From Ascaphus truei (Eukaryota > Chordata > Amphibia > Anura > Ascaphidae), in NCBI GenBank assembly GCA_036426205.1, contig CM071567.1, forward strand, positions 293,782,897-293,846,896: a DNA stretch of 64,000 bases, given 5' to 3'. Both the position numbers and the translations under genes were made by a program. The notes under the pieces were generated by a model. That model saw nothing but the letters and a program-made list of their open reading frames with translations. It was not told where the DNA came from and ran no database searches. Each line of letters starts with the position of its first letter. The stretch's first letter is position 1. This document shows positions 10,870 through 22,340 of this stretch, piece after piece.

Positions 10870-11835
10870 CCTTTCACAACATTTAATTCTGCAGTTTTGC
10901 ATTTCCCTTCTGAACTGCTCCCTTTAATGTCACTTTCATCAATGGGCCACTCCTCTAGGTGTGTCTTAAAACAACCATCTAATATCGTTATGGGTGATAT
11001 TACTCTGACAAATCGCACTGACATTGCAAACGCATTCAATGAATATTTTATGGGGTGTGCTACTTCCCTATTGGCAAAACGCAACCCGAACCACAAACAT
11101 GAACCTCAATCTGAGAGCCTATAGCCCCACCCTCTCCAAACACTGCCTACAATTTTCAATTTGTCTCAGTATCTGGAGATTACACAATCGCTTCTCAAAC
11201 TGAGCAGCCAATGTGGACCTGACCTACTGCAATCAAAGCTCCTATGACTTGGTGCCCCAGCCATTAACAAACTGCTTGATTCCCTAATCAACTCTATTTT
11301 ATCTGCAGGCCATATCTCTGAGACCTGGAAAACTGCCAGAGTTGTCCCAATCTTCAAAAGTAGGGACACAAACACTGTCTCAAACTACAGGCCAATCTCT
11401 CTTCTCCCAATATTATCCAAAGTAAAGGATAAATGTATTCACTCCCAATTAAGCGATTACTAGACCAAGACAATTTTCACCGCCAAACACTCCACAGTAA
11501 CTACCCTCCTAAAAGTTTGCAATGAGATCCAGTGTGGAATGGAACAACTCACTGCTGCAATATTCCTAGATTCTGAAAAGGCTTTTGATACTGTTGATCA
11601 TGCTATCTTGCTAAACAAACTTCAGTGCTCTTGAATAAGAAAACATGCATTAAACTGGTTTCACTCCTACTTATCAGGTAGATCCCAGCATGTCTATCTT
11701 GGTTTCTAGCTCCAACCCCTTGGATAGAACTTGCGGTGTCCCGCGAGGCTCTGTTCTGTAGACCCTACTCTTTTCAGTCTTCATCAATGATCTATCCACA
11801 GCTTGTAAGGGAGCTTCAATACACATCTATGCGGA
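10870..11835 (+). pseudogene. L2-like non-LTR reverse transcriptase relic
   Basis: In broken frames, the translation shows AFNEYF near 11029, then FKSRDTNTVSNYRPISLLP at about 11355-11415 and AFDTVDHAILLNKLQ at about 11580-11625, followed by LNWFHSYLSGRSQ and a start of the catalytic Y-A-D motif at 11828-11835. These follow the order of finger and palm blocks of L2/CR1-type reverse transcriptases. Several stops and frameshifts make it dead. The relic ends exactly where a hAT-like end (CAGGGTTGCC, from 11836) begins, inside the catalytic motif, so that insertion broke it. Confidence 0.8.
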
Positions 11836-12775
11836 CAGGGTTGCCAGGTGGCTTGTCCAAAAATACTGGCTAAAATGGTGAAAGGTGAGACGCGCACAAG
11901 AATCATTGGTGAGGAAGGATGTTATTTGTAAATGACCTGACTGTTACGTAATTTTTTCTAAATTTCACTCCAAGTATTCACCAATTTGCACCACTTTATA
12001 TTCTGTTTCGTAAAAAATCTGGGGAGGAGTCTTGGGAAGGAGTGCCCTTTCGAGGATTTTTATAGGAAATAGAATATGAAATCGTGCAAATTGGTGCATG
12101 CTTGGAGTTAAATTTAGAACAAATTACGTAATGGTTAGATCATTTATAAATTTCTGACTTGCAGTCATACAGGTCCATGGTGAGCAATACTGCACCCCTC
12201 GCATCCCTGCACCGCCCAACACCATCGGCTTTCACACAGCTCCCCCTATCCTCGCAGTCGCCACGCCCTTCAGCCTCGCGCAGCCCCCCACAGGTAAGCA
12301 GCGGCAACCCCCCGCCGGGAGACGCGCGCAGCCAGGCGCGGCGGCAGCGAGCAGCACTCCGCTCACTCAGGCAGCGAGAAACCCCGCGCCGGCGGAAGTC
12401 CCGGCCCAACCACGACCGGGAGCCGGCGTCACCAAAAGCCGGCAAGACGGGCGCACCACCGGCCGGGCGAACACCACACGCCAGGCCAGCCGCGCACCAC
12501 CGCCCGTCATCTCCGACTCCCCTGCCCTTCATACTCTGACCCGCTCCCTTCATCCTCTCACCCCCACTTCATCCTCTCACCCCCCTCCCTTCCTCTCATC
12601 ACCCTCCCTTCATCCTCTCACCCCCTCATTCATCCTCTCTCACCCCCCCCTCCCCTCACCCTCTCTCACCCCCCCTCCCCTCACCTGCTCTCATCCCCCC
12701 TTCATCCTAAAACAGGCATATCCTGAAAACCTGCTTTGTTGGTGGCCCTTGAGGACTGAAGTTGCTCACCCCTGT
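11836..12775. mobile_element. hAT-type debris with GC-rich and C-rich cores
   Basis: The segment opens with CAGGGTTGCCAGGTGGC, a hAT-like start, and closes at 12717-12775 with the inverted end of another hAT MITE family (TTGAGGACTGAAGTTGCTC ... CCCCTGTG). Between them are an AT-rich part, a strongly GC-rich part (12175-12540) and an imperfect tandem of 'cctctcacccccctccctt' type (12545-12710). The two ends do not match each other and no 8-bp duplication is clear, so at least two elements are superimposed. Confidence 0.45.
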
Positions 12776-14055
12776 GTTAAAGGAACCGCATGTATTTCCA
12801 TCGCCACTACTGACTACTTGCTGCCTCTTAAATGGTCTCGGATTATGCCAAATTCAAGATACTTTAACTTGTAATATTTATACTACACCAACATATTCTG
12901 CATCACAATGGGGTTGAAGATGATGGCCGTAGATTAACATACAGGGGTATTTTTTTTTTCTGGTGCACCGTCTTAGTACAATACCTTCTTTTCCTGAAAT
13001 ATACTGTATCTTTGTCACATTTTATACCTCAACTATCCCTCTGTATGTGCCCTTGTACACCAGAATGCTTTTACTGGCCTCCTCTGCAGACAGTTTCCTT
13101 ATCCAAGGCACTTTATAACCACATTTCCATCTGCATAAAATATATTAAAGTTATACCTATACATTCAAAATTATAATATTTTGTATACATTCAAAATAAT
13201 AATATTTTATATATATATATACACACACACATATAATTACAATTTAGGAAAATGTGTGTTCTCCAACTCAAGTCAGACCAATCTATTGAACTAGAATATT
13301 AAGGATTACACATTTAACAGATACTATGCAAATGTAGGAAAGGAGGCGTCTGCACCGAGTTCCCTGACAAGCGCAGACATGTCAAGCAATTTATTTCACT
13401 TTCCCAATGTTTTGGTGCTGGTGGAAGTCACTGCCTTGAAAAAGGTCCTTCCAGCCGGAGTTGCACAAGACAGTGTGTTACTCTTCTTCCTCTTCCTGCT
13501 TCGAGTATACGTGCAAGTATTATTCATACTATTCAAGAGTGCAGGGATATTTGCTTGTTACTTCAATTGCACTTCCATTCAGCATTGATTAGTGTGTTCT
13601 CATAATCCGCATGTTATTAGTGCAAAATACTTTAGTGATAAGTGCCTACCAAGACAGTCCAGTTATTATATTGTTGTGGTTTTTTTTTTTTTAACAATTT
13701 TACACTTTTTGTGTGCTGAATTTCTTCAAGTTTAAGTAGACGGTTTAGTATGTTCTAATATCAAATGGAACAATGATACAGGCTACTTAATCAGTAAGAC
13801 TTAAATTGACATGTATTTTGATTTTCTCTCTTTATTTATTAGCATATAGATGGAGCCTTTTGGTAATTAAATCAGATGAGTAATGCATGTTTTTAACGTG
13901 TTGAATGTTAATGCATTTAGAAAACACTTTATTCTCACGTTTAAAAACCAATATTCCGAAGTTTATTTTCATAGATTACAAATGGATGTTACTTTATTGC
14001 AGTCTTTCTGAGCGAGTCCCGACTAAATGGTTTCATGTTTTTATTGTTCTGACAG
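12776..14055. other. CCDC149 intron with short AT/AC microsatellite
   Basis: An (AT)n(AC)n tract lies at about 13205-13234. The rest is AT-rich intron with no recognisable gene. Confidence 0.4.
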
Positions 14056-14169
14056 GAGGAAGGGATACTATATCATTGCACGATCCAGCACTTCCAACCA
14101 TGCAGCGGCCAAAATCCCCAATGTTGGCATTTACTGATGTGCCTTGTCATAAACCACAAACCTACGAAG
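14056..14169 (+). CDS. CCDC149: CCDC149 penultimate exon
   Basis: A 114-bp exon runs from a TGACAG acceptor to a GTAAAA donor, phase 1 at both ends. Its translation continues the previous exon as GGRDTISLHDPALPTMQR and ends near PQTYE. The GxxDTI...DPxLP pattern after GLWSLP corresponds to the same place in human CCDC149, as I recall it. The intron before it is 8.26 kb and the one after it 2.1 kb. If the donor is ignored, the reading frame runs on to about 14282, which is intron read-through. Confidence 0.85.
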
Positions 14170-14286
14170 GTAAAATTTATAGGAGCATAAGGGTGTCAAT
14201 CACATTGCAGTTTCTATTCTGTAAGGGGGAAAAATACTATGTTGACCTTGAAAGTGGTCATTTGAGGCTTGCCCAGAATTAAAGGA

Positions 14287-14503
14287 ATTACCGTATTTGC
14301 CCGATTTAATAGGGCGATACTGAAAATCAGGCGACCCTCTAATTTTCCAAGCAGCTCGAAAGAAAACTGTTTACACACACACACTGTGTTTGTGCGTGTG
14401 TCTCTCTCGCTCTGTGCGTGTGTGTGCGCGTGTGTCTTTCTGTGTGTGTGTGTCTCTCTGTGTGTTTGTGTGTGTCTCTCTGCATTGTGTGGGTGTGTGT
14501 CTA

Positions 14504-14547
<44 letters not shown>

Positions 14548-14716
14548 TCTTTCTGTCACTCTCTTCCTCACCCAAGATTGAGCTTTCTTCGTTTTACCTT
14601 CCTACATCCAACTGCTGATTGGCTCCCAAAGCGGGTGGGCCTTTATTATAAGGAGACTGTACTTTTCAACTTTAATTTTAAAAAAATCACCTTTATAAAC
14701 GGGCAAAATCGGTAAT
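14287..14716. mobile_element. MITE with internal GT microsatellite
   Basis: The inverted ends are ATTACCGTATTTGCCCG and CGGGCAAAATCGGTAAT. The interior contains a long GT-rich tract (about 14377-14548) with a pure (GT)n core at 14505-14545, which produces spurious long ORFs on both strands. It lies in the last CCDC149 intron. Confidence 0.7.
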
Positions 14717-15700
14717 CCAAAAATGGAAAATAAAAAAAAACGTTATGTCTACAGTATGAATACTGAATCCAATAGTAGAAAATAATTTTGTAACCTAATG
14801 TATTAAACACGATGGAAATAGGGGCTTTTTTTAGAAGGTCAAAACATCCTACTCAAAGTAAAGCATATTTCCTTAATAGGTGCCTGTGTTGATGTAAAAC
14901 AGTGGTGATGATGGTGAAACTTTGCAGATTAGAGGGCCACATATGTAGCACAAGTGCCACAAGAATCCCATTACCAGCCACAAGTCACCCTTCCTTCCAG
15001 CTTTTTCGTGGGGGCAATATAACTTAAAAATAACTCCACTCTCATACAGTATAATATTGATTTTGTATAGTACCTGACCATGCTTTCTCTGGTTCATTGT
15101 AGTAGTTAGCAGGTGGCAGTGACCCGGAGTCCTCTATGGAGAGGGCTGATCCATATCACTAGTCCACACTTTGGGTTTTACTTTCTTGGTCCTGCATGGC
15201 ATTCCGGAACCATGTGTTTTTATCCCCCATGAATGTCTAGTACAATCAAGAACATGTTGCACCATCTAATATTCTGTCCAAGCAGCAATAAATAATCATT
15301 TGATTTTCAGTAGTTTTATTCAATAAACCCTGAGGAGGCTAATTGCATCGCAATCGGACGAAAACTGCCATCGACTTTAACAGTAGTTTTCTGTAATGAG
15401 CCACTTCGTAGCTTCTTGGAAAAGGGCCTTAGTGTTGGGCACTGAGTTGATAACACTAAGCGGTTTGGGGCTCTACATTTAGAGCCGAATGCAAGTTCTT
15501 CATAATGGGGCTTATACTATATGTGGCGCGCTAAAAAAAAAGGGTTAACATTTTTTAATCTATTAGTTATGCATCCGAGTAGATGTGAGCAGACTACATA
15601 AAAAAGGGAGCAGGCAAAATGTGATCAGTATTTGTTTGATAGACTTGCGTGGTAATTCAGTATACCCCAAACGGTAAGATTAGCCAAAATCCTTATTCTA
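14717..15700. other. CCDC149 intron; weak hairpin motif only
   Basis: No gene. At 15325-15385 there is an AATAAA followed by CTGAGGAGGC...GACGAAAACTG, a distant relative of the hammerhead-like motif. Confidence 0.35.
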
Positions 15701-15754
15701 GTCAGTGTTTTTTTTGACTGATTGCAGTCTGATCACCCACTTCAGCACATATTA

Positions 15755-16070
15755 AATTTGCCCCGTAGAAGCAATCTAGATGGTAGGCTTAGTACGAGTG
15801 CCCAGTGTCAGGCAGCAGCATCAGAAGCTACCAGAATATTATCATGGATAAAATGGGATATAGATGAAGGGGGGAGGGAAGAGGAAGGACAGATTTTCAC
15901 CTTTTGTAGTTCTCTAATAAAACTGCATCTTGAATGTGGAGTGCTATAAAAATGGAAAAAGTGCAAAGAAGTCTTGCTTACAAGGAAACTATTGAAATTG
16001 GGATTGTTCACTTTATAAAGAAAGGTCTATGATGGGATATGATAACTAATTCTGAATAAAAAAAATGACA
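15755..16070 (+). pseudogene. CR1-type reverse transcriptase C-terminal relic
   Basis: Degenerate translation gives LSTSAQCQAAASEATRIL, then LIKLHLECGVL and a KxLxLGLFTL-like piece. These match, in the same order, the thumb region of the CR1 element at 54832-55920 of this window (SNSAQCHAVAAKANKIL, LVRPHLEYGVQ, LDLFTLEKRRL). There are stops and a deletion. It lies in the last CCDC149 intron, + strand. Confidence 0.7.
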
Positions 16071-16280
16071 AGGCCCATCCTGAAGTGAGATCATCAGAGA
16101 AGGATATGGGGCAGTAGTGGGAATTCCAGTAAGTTGGCAAGTAGAACTCCCAAGAGTTAATTGCCTGCAGTTTCATGTGTTTGAGAAATGAAATATTGTT
16201 TTGTATGATGCTGACCCTATATATTGTTACTCTAGTCTATAGAACATGTACTTATAGCAACTTTTTTTATATATTTGCAG

Positions 16281-16846
16281 AACACAGGCAACCGAGTGTT
16301 GCGATATATTCTAATGCTTTGGAAATAACAACCAAAAAGGAAACTACTCAACTGTTGGAGAACTCACAAGATCCACTTGGTAATACTTACGAAAACATGT
16401 ACCTCCATCCTTTAATACCTCTTCTGTGTTCAGAAAAAGAAGATATAAAACAGCGAGGACAGCAGATTGTTGAACTAACAGAAGAACTGGCAGCTGTGAC
16501 ACTGGAAGAGAGCAGCTTGGAAAGTCCTGCTGAGAGTCCTAGTACAGTGATCATTCAACTTCAGCTTGGCAACTTGGAGTCTCCCGTATCCCGTCCTGAG
16601 CCTTCAGGACCTACTGATACAATACAAGCCGAGACCGTGCCAGCAGCTGGAAACAGCCTCCAAGGAACTCAAAGTACAGAGGGAACATCCGGAAGCGCTG
16701 GGCTGGAAGAATATGAGGAAGCGACAAATTATGGAAGAGAATGTTTTGAAATGAATGGAAATAAATCTCTAGATGATTCTTCAAAATGTACTACCAACAT
16801 TTGCAGCCCTGCCGAAAACTGTAAATGTGATGATCGCATATCTTGA
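16281..16846 (+). CDS. CCDC149: CCDC149 last coding exon
   Basis: The exon begins after a strong TTTTTTTATATATTTGCAG acceptor and completes a phase-1 codon, giving EHRQPSVAIYSN. It then encodes LHPLIPLLCSEKEDIKQRGQ and QIVELTEELAAVTLEE, which parallel the human CCDC149 segment around its C-terminal short helix, and ends in an acidic, serine/threonine-rich tail with TGA at 16844-16846. About 188 residues come from this exon. The tail after residue 60 or so is low-complexity and poorly conserved, as usual for this protein. The function of CCDC149 is not established; it is a coiled-coil protein. The ORF extends upstream of the acceptor by chance. Confidence 0.88.
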
Positions 16847-17951
16847 CTGAATGAAATATACACCTCTACACCTTCCAAAGCGGAGCTATCTTTGATTGAT
16901 TAAATATAACAATGTATTTCTCTGGGATGTACATCAACCAAACAAATCTATTTAGTTAATCCATGTCATGAGTATTTGGTCATTACGTCCCCCTGCCATT
17001 CCTTTCTTTATATTACAAGTTTTTTTTAGGTCTATGGAGATTGCAATATATTTTATTTAATATAAATGCTTGTTTTATGTAGTATGTGGGGGAAGGTTTA
17101 ATTTATACGGTATTTAATAAGTAAATGTGTTTTTAATGTGCAGTCCTATCAAATTGCTTATTGCAAGAGACTATTTAGGGGCAAATGTGCATATTAATAT
17201 AGAATTATAAAAACTATTTTATTGTTCTGATTAGATGCCAAGGAGTGATGCAAGCATATTACCGCCACTGGGGTCCATAAGCGTGCTGAAGAAGCTAGAA
17301 ATTGCATGCCAATTCAATGCAGCCTTCTCCAGTGTTGTGGGTTAAAGGCACCGGCATACCTTGCCACCACTTTACTGTTCTTGATCTGTATTATTCGGCT
17401 TAGCCTGAATTGGAACATTCCGTATTCTAGGTGTGCACATGCCTAGCTCAGGATCTTGGCCATTCCTTATTGTTTTGTATATTTGTCTACATTTCATTGT
17501 TTGCTCTGCCGTATGTATCCGTGGGTATCTGAATCCCAGCTGAAGTTCTATTTATTCTGTTGAGAAAAACATTTTTTTTTTCTGGATAGCGTTTTTCATT
17601 CTGAACACACATTTCATTGTGAAATCCTCTAGCAGTTTTGTATTTTTGGGATCGACCGTAGTGAAGGGCATAATATCTGTACAACTGTTTAGACTTATTT
17701 AAAGCCAATGCGCTTTACCCATTCATGTTACTGTTTTGTTCTACATCAGCCTTTTATGACCTGTCTCCCTTATATTGATGTCTATTTTTATTCTCCGCTC
17801 TTGTCAATTACTCTGGACAGAGGTAATTGATTTCCAGAGAAAACCCCATCAATTCCTTACTCAACATTATGGACTTATTCATTTATAAATCTTATACTGA
17901 TTTTTGTTTTTTTAGTCACATATTGCATATTATTAAAACAATTACCCCATG

Positions 17952-18283
17952 CACTTAAAGCAGCATTTCCTTTTTTCCCCGTTTTAATAAATGCAGTAGT
18001 TGGTGGCCTACATGGCAATGCAATTATCGAAGCTGACGATCGCTCTGTTCTCCCGTGATCGATCGGCAAAGATCCTACTTCCAAGGGCACCCAAAATGGC
18101 TGCCTATATCAAAACAGGAAGTGCTGTGACTTCCCAAATGGTTTCTATAGCAACCCAATAGAAGCTTAATGATAATGCATTAAAAACAATTAGAGGGCAT
18201 AAGTGAATTTGTATTCTCTAATACTACACAATTGATTTACTAAAACAAACATCGGATTTTTAATGAAATGCTGCTTTACGGTG
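17952..18283. mobile_element. MITE inside CCDC149 3' UTR
   Basis: The ends CACTTAAAGCAGCATTTC and GAAATGCTGCTTTACGGTG are inverted repeats with two mismatches, enclosing 332 bp. The centre contains GATCGATCGG palindromes and a 'gcctacatggcaatgc' stretch. No target duplication is obvious. If the 3' UTR call is right, this element is transcribed. Confidence 0.7.
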
Positions 18284-18482
18284 TCTTATTGCATAATATT
18301 GCTTGGTACATATGGTTGTATATGTCTATTTCTGATTGGCTTTGGAATTTGATTTGTGACTATTCATGTGTACCCCTTGGTAACCTCTTGATATTAAAGC
18401 GGTTAAAAATCGACACATCTTTTCCTATGTTAATTGGCCTTATATATTCAAATCTTGTATAATCTGATAGGATTGTGCTGCC

Positions 18483-18488
18483 AATAAA
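18483..18488 (+). promoter_or_regulatory. CCDC149: Poly(A) signal AATAAA, CCDC149
   Basis: Canonical AATAAA on the coding strand, the first after the stop codon. Confidence 0.5.
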
Positions 18489-19108
18489 CTACTATTCTTC
18501 ACACATGGTCAACATAAATTTTAATAAAGGAGCACAAACTATTAAACGTAATGGAACAGATACATGGTGCAGTGGCTTTGAATGCTGAAGGGCACAGAGT
18601 GTGCACCAGACCCTAAATAAGAATAACCACAGCCATGTGAAAGCTGTGATGAAGCAGTCAATCATTTGTATATACAGTTTGTCATAGGCATAAGAGTAGT
18701 ATGATGTACAGTAAGTGGACATACATTAGGTTATACCCTGGCAGTGCATTGATGGACACGTAGCAGAAAAAAAGCATGATAGTTAGCTCCTGCTAAATGG
18801 GTAAATTTATTTTCTGTAACGCTGTGTGTTGGCATGTCCACCAAAATACCGTACCTGAAATTCAAAAGATAATGCCACATTTGGTGCTAGTCGAGAGTAA
18901 TATTGTAGTTGAAACCACTCACATTCCAAGTAAAGTTAATGAGTACTTCAGTATTACAGTAGGAGATACATTTTTTTTTATTTGGACTAACAATTGATAT
19001 TATCAGACAAGCTTTCAAGAGTTCTCTCTTGCTCAACAATACTAATTTACACAGATTCCATGAACTTAACACAAATGTAAAGTAACAATCACAAGAATAT
19101 GCAATAAC

Positions 19109-19484
19109 CAGTGGTGGGATTGAACATTTTTAATAGCCGGTTCATACCGCGGCGGGCGGCATCTGCCAGCATGTTTTCCCTGCATATCTTCTCAAAATGG
19201 TGATGCAGCGTTGCCATGACAATGCCACGTGAAGTCACGTAGCGTCTTGTTGCCACAGCAACGGACGTCACGGGATGCGGTTACGTCACGTGGCGTTCCC
19301 GTTGGCATGGCAACGCAGTGCCGCGACGCCGCGCGTCCATATTGAGAAGTTATGCAGGGAAAAGATCCTGGTAGACGCCGCCCGCCGCCACAGGTAAGAG
19401 AATTAAGCACCGGTTCGGCAAACTTGTGAAATTTTAGTAACAGGTTCGCACGAACCAGCGCGAACCGGCTGAATCCCACAGCTG
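19109..19484. mobile_element. hAT MITE in PLE relic
   Basis: The ends CAGTGGTGGGATT and AATCCCACAGCTG are inverted repeats, flanked by GCAATAAC (19101-19108) and GCAACAAC (19485-19492), an 8-bp duplication with one mismatch. The interior contains X-box-like sites, for example GTTGCCACAGCAAC at 19249-19262, and several ACGTCAC motifs. Confidence 0.8.
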
Positions 19485-19504
19485 GCAACAACACACACTG
19501 CAAA

Positions 19505-19905
19505 CTTTGTCAACATATATATGCAAAGATCCCACAGCCAGTCACAAACCTAGAACATTCAATGGTAAAGGACCATACTGCTCCACATCTAGAAATGTGG
19601 TATATATAATTCAATGCAGCACATGTGACCAAGGATACTATATTGGTGAAACCAGCCAAAAGCTTAAAAACAAAATGAACCCAGACACACAATATAACAC
19701 TATGAAGAAGGAAGATATTGCACTCCAATGGGACACCACTTCTCACAGTCAGATCATTCCATAAATGGTTTAAAAATCAAAGTCAACGGAATGTTTAAAA
19801 GCACTCAAGAACGAAAAACATTTGTACTCAAAATGATAATACTCTTTGACACTAAAATAAGGGGACCTAATGCTGATATGGGGTTTTACACACTGTCATA
19901 ATTTT
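19505..19905 (+). pseudogene. PLE GIY-YIG endonuclease relic
   Basis: Translation shows VVYIIQCSTCDQGYYIGET, then SQKLKNKM, and after a frameshift FKSTQERKTF and ILFDTKIRGPNADMGF. The YI...GYYIGET pattern is the GIY-YIG core; the downstream E and the LFD...LN end are as in Penelope-like element endonucleases. One frameshift lies at about 19750 and the upstream reverse transcriptase is absent. On the + strand the hammerhead-like terminal module follows about 0.4 kb downstream. Confidence 0.8.
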
Positions 19906-20045
19906 TTGTAATGTTTCTCCCTGCCTGTATTACAATTAACCCCCTCTCCCCCCTGCACTCTGCTGATGGATGTATGGTCCTGTGTCTCGCTGTTGCTTTC
20001 ATTTATTCCTTGTCTGTTTATTCCTTCTCTGCATCATCTGCCTTA

Positions 20046-20248
20046 GGCTGCGTCCCCGCTAGCGCTGAGCGGGCGGCGCTTGCCGAGTTTACTTTGTGGA
20101 ATGTGAATTCTCACGTCCCCGCTCACGTGGAGCTTTGCACTTGGGAAGTGTTTGAAGCGCTCAATAGGCCCCTCCATGCACCCCCCTCCCCCCCACGCAC
20201 GCTCGCAAAATTCGCATGAGCGCGGTCAGCACCAGCGAGGCCGCAGCC
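20046..20248. mobile_element. GC-rich MITE, TTA duplication
   Basis: The element begins GGCTGCGTCCCCGCTAGCGC and ends GAGGCCGCAGCC, flanked by TTA at 20043-20045 and 20249-20251. Removing it restores a continuous CCTTAGATGG site. It is the same family as 61489-61757. Confidence 0.8.
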
Positions 20249-20318
20249 TTAGATGGCTATCCTTGTTTTTCTTTTTTACATCTGTGTTAAGCTTATCGAA
20301 TCTGTGTAAATCCATATG

Positions 20319-20352
20319 GCTGAGAAAGAGGACTCTCAAAAAGCTTGTCTTC
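20319..20352 (+). other. Hammerhead-like module at PLE end
   Basis: The order is CTGAGAA, AGAG-gac-TCTC, AAAAAGCTTGTC, with TTAGTCCAAATAAA about 20 bp later. A matching inverted copy on the - strand at 19036-19007 reads TTGAGCA, AGAG/CTCTT, GAAAGCTTGTC. GTC is a canonical hammerhead cleavage triplet. Confidence 0.5.
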
Positions 20353-20439
20353 TAGTATCAATTGTTAGTCCAAATAAAAAAAGAGGTATCACCTAATACT
20401 GAAGTACTCATTTACTCTGCACTATCACAACTGGACTTA

Positions 20440-20893
20440 GGCTAAGGCCCCGCTGCCTCAGACCACGCGCCCGCACTGCAGACAGGCGGCGCGTGGAGAG
20501 GTACTTGACCGCTATCTGCGGTCTGTAGGGAGCTGGAGCGGGGTGTGTGGCCAAAACGGGTCGGGTGGGCGCGGCAATGATGTCGGGGGGCGGGGCCGTC
20601 ACACTGTGCCAGGGGTTCCTTCCCCCCCATGTGCAGAGTTCATTTTGAAGATATCGCTGCTTTCCACCCTACTCCCCGCTCCCCGAAGCCTCCCCTCCTC
20701 TCCTCATTGGCTCACTGCCACACCACGTGACGCGTCGCCGCTCGAGATTACAATTCTCTTGCATCCCCTGGCGGCTGACGCGTCACAGCGTGTAGTGAGC
20801 CCTGCAGGGAGGAGGGACTGGAACCGGCTCGGGAGGATACCAGGAGATGGTGAGTAGCGCGCGTGCGCACCCGGACGCAGAGGGACCAAAGCC
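20440..20893. mobile_element. GC-rich MITE (TTAGGC...GCCTAA)
   Basis: The ends are TTAGGCTAAGGCCCCGC and GGACCAAAGCCTAA. The interior is very CpG-rich with ACGTGACGCGTC and TGACGCGTCACAGCG. A closely related copy in the opposite orientation is at 50186-50632; they share TACGAGAGAATG-like, ACGCGTCACGTGGTG-like and GAGGAGGGG blocks. Confidence 0.75.
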
Positions 20894-21101
20894 TAACACG
20901 GCTATTTTCTACTTAATTCAAATCACGTTAATCCCAAATTAATGGGTAATTACTGTTATTCTGAGGTTCTCGGGAATCTTTAGGATCCAATTGCCAGTAT
21001 CCAAGAAACCCAAGAATCTTACAAAAAATATATATCTACATCACTGTTATCAGTGTATGACTACAACGTGCCAATAGTAAGGTAGATGTTTTGGGTCGCA
21101 A

Positions 21102-21430
21102 CTAGAGATGGGCAATTTTGTTTGTTGCCCCTTTGGATCCGCCCCAGATTGGACAGTTCCTTTTGAGCTGCGGATTTCCGTGGATCAGTCTCAAATAGGG
21201 TGATCCCCTGAAAAAAGTGGGACAGGGTTCTATCCCAGACAATCCACATGGCGGATTAATAATGTGTGTGGATCTAAAAATCCGGCAACGGATTTTGGAA
21301 TCCCATAAATTGGATTCTTAAAAATTCGTCCAGATTGTATTAGTCAACGAATTAAATACCGCGTAACGGATTTTGAATGGAAGGTTCGGGAAATTCCGGG
21401 AAACAGATCGACAGTTCTGCCCATCCCTAA
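21102..21430. mobile_element. MITE with AGAGATGGGCA ends
   Basis: The inverted ends TAGAGATGGGCAA and TCTGCCCATCCCTA enclose 'ggatcc...gatt'-rich sequence. The same family at 37697-38227 has an internal minisatellite. Confidence 0.7.
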
Positions 21431-22099
21431 TCCCAACGGCCTTTTATCTGGTCTCTATTTTTGTGTATGATTCCTTTATTTTAGAACCGAAAATCGGCAG
21501 AATTTCTATCAATCCATCTGAATCTGGTGGTTGCGACATTCAATGTACCTGTATTTTTTTCGATGGCGATCAGAGATTTATCCTTTAGGATTCTCTGTTC
21601 GAGAAATGCTGTGATTTTTAATTAGCACAGACACGGCTTTATAGTTTTTGTAATCGAAAATGGAAAATGGTATAATTTAAATACAAGCAAGTGAGTAATG
21701 TTACGGTCCAGAAGCACCAGGCATAAAGAACGAGAGAAATACCTGGCCCAAACGCCAAAAGTATATGGTGTTTTGGGAGCATTATAGACAATTGCAAAGG
21801 TAAATGATTTGGGGAGAGGAAGTAACAGTTTGATGCGAGGGAAGTGATTGTTTTTCTTAAAGGCTATTAAATACAGTGTAGTAATTTTGTGCTTTAAATT
21901 CTTTTATTTCGAGTGCACTCACAGTTCTTATATACTTTACAGCTTTGAGCGCTCTCCTGGTGGCAATTGAAATCTTGTGCAGATGGTCTCTTGTATGCAT
22001 TAGTGCCTCTTAGAGCCACCCTAGTACAGTCTGCAGCACAATCTTATGCAGGTAATCTCAAAAATAAAAGTAGCGAGAATATACATTTATTACACTCCC
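21431..22099. other. No gene seen
   Basis: AT-rich sequence without a recognised exon or repeat boundary. Confidence 0.35.
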
Positions 22100-22340
22100 A
22101 TTCTATAAATAATCCGCCCTAAAAATGCAAATCATGCAAACTGGGGAGTGTCAACACAGATATTTCAATCTAATGCAACAAGTGAGATTTTTCATACAGA
22201 TTGTTTTAATTGCAAGACCAATTTTGTAGTTTGTTAGAATGCTTATATGTGCTACAGTATGTAGAACGTACTGGGAGACCACTGAAAACAAGAATCAGAG
22301 AAAACATGAGAAACTGTTGGGCTCTGGAAGCCCCATGACA
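22100..22340 (+). pseudogene. Second PLE GIY-YIG relic
   Basis: In interrupted frames the translation includes CKTNFVVC, then YVERTGRPLKTRIRENMRN at about 22257-22315. The YVxRTGRPLKxRIREHxxN pattern is the central part of GIY-YIG domains in Penelope-like elements. Stops lie before it. A hammerhead-like motif follows about 0.36 kb downstream on the same strand. Confidence 0.7.

Larger units (their letters stand above)
16847..18500 (+). other. CCDC149: Probable CCDC149 3' UTR
   Basis: An AT-rich non-coding stretch follows the CCDC149 stop and includes a complete MITE at 17952-18283. The first well-formed AATAAA after the stop is at 18483-18488, giving a 3' UTR of about 1.65 kb. Another AATAAA is at 18523-18528. 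The transcript end was inferred from the signal only. Confidence 0.5.
18970..20400 (+). mobile_element. Penelope-like element relic with inverted terminal modules
   Basis: The segment opens with a - strand module (18970-19036) and closes with the inverted, + strand version (20319-20395). Both contain CAATTGTTAGTCCAAATAAA preceded by a hammerhead-like hairpin ending AAGCTTGTC. Between them lies the GIY-YIG endonuclease relic. A hAT MITE (19109-19484) and a TTA-type MITE (20046-20248) are inserted into it. Inverted terminal copies are typical of Penelope-like elements. Most of the reverse transcriptase is missing. Confidence 0.7.

Noticed and set aside
12140..12553. Opposed 126-137-codon ORFs in GC-rich DNA
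   Set aside because: Open frames on both strands come from high GC content in repeat debris; no family features.
14269..14715. Long overlapping ORFs around 14.3-14.7 kb on both strands
   Set aside because: They are translations of a GT microsatellite inside a MITE (Cys/Val and His/Thr runs), not genes.
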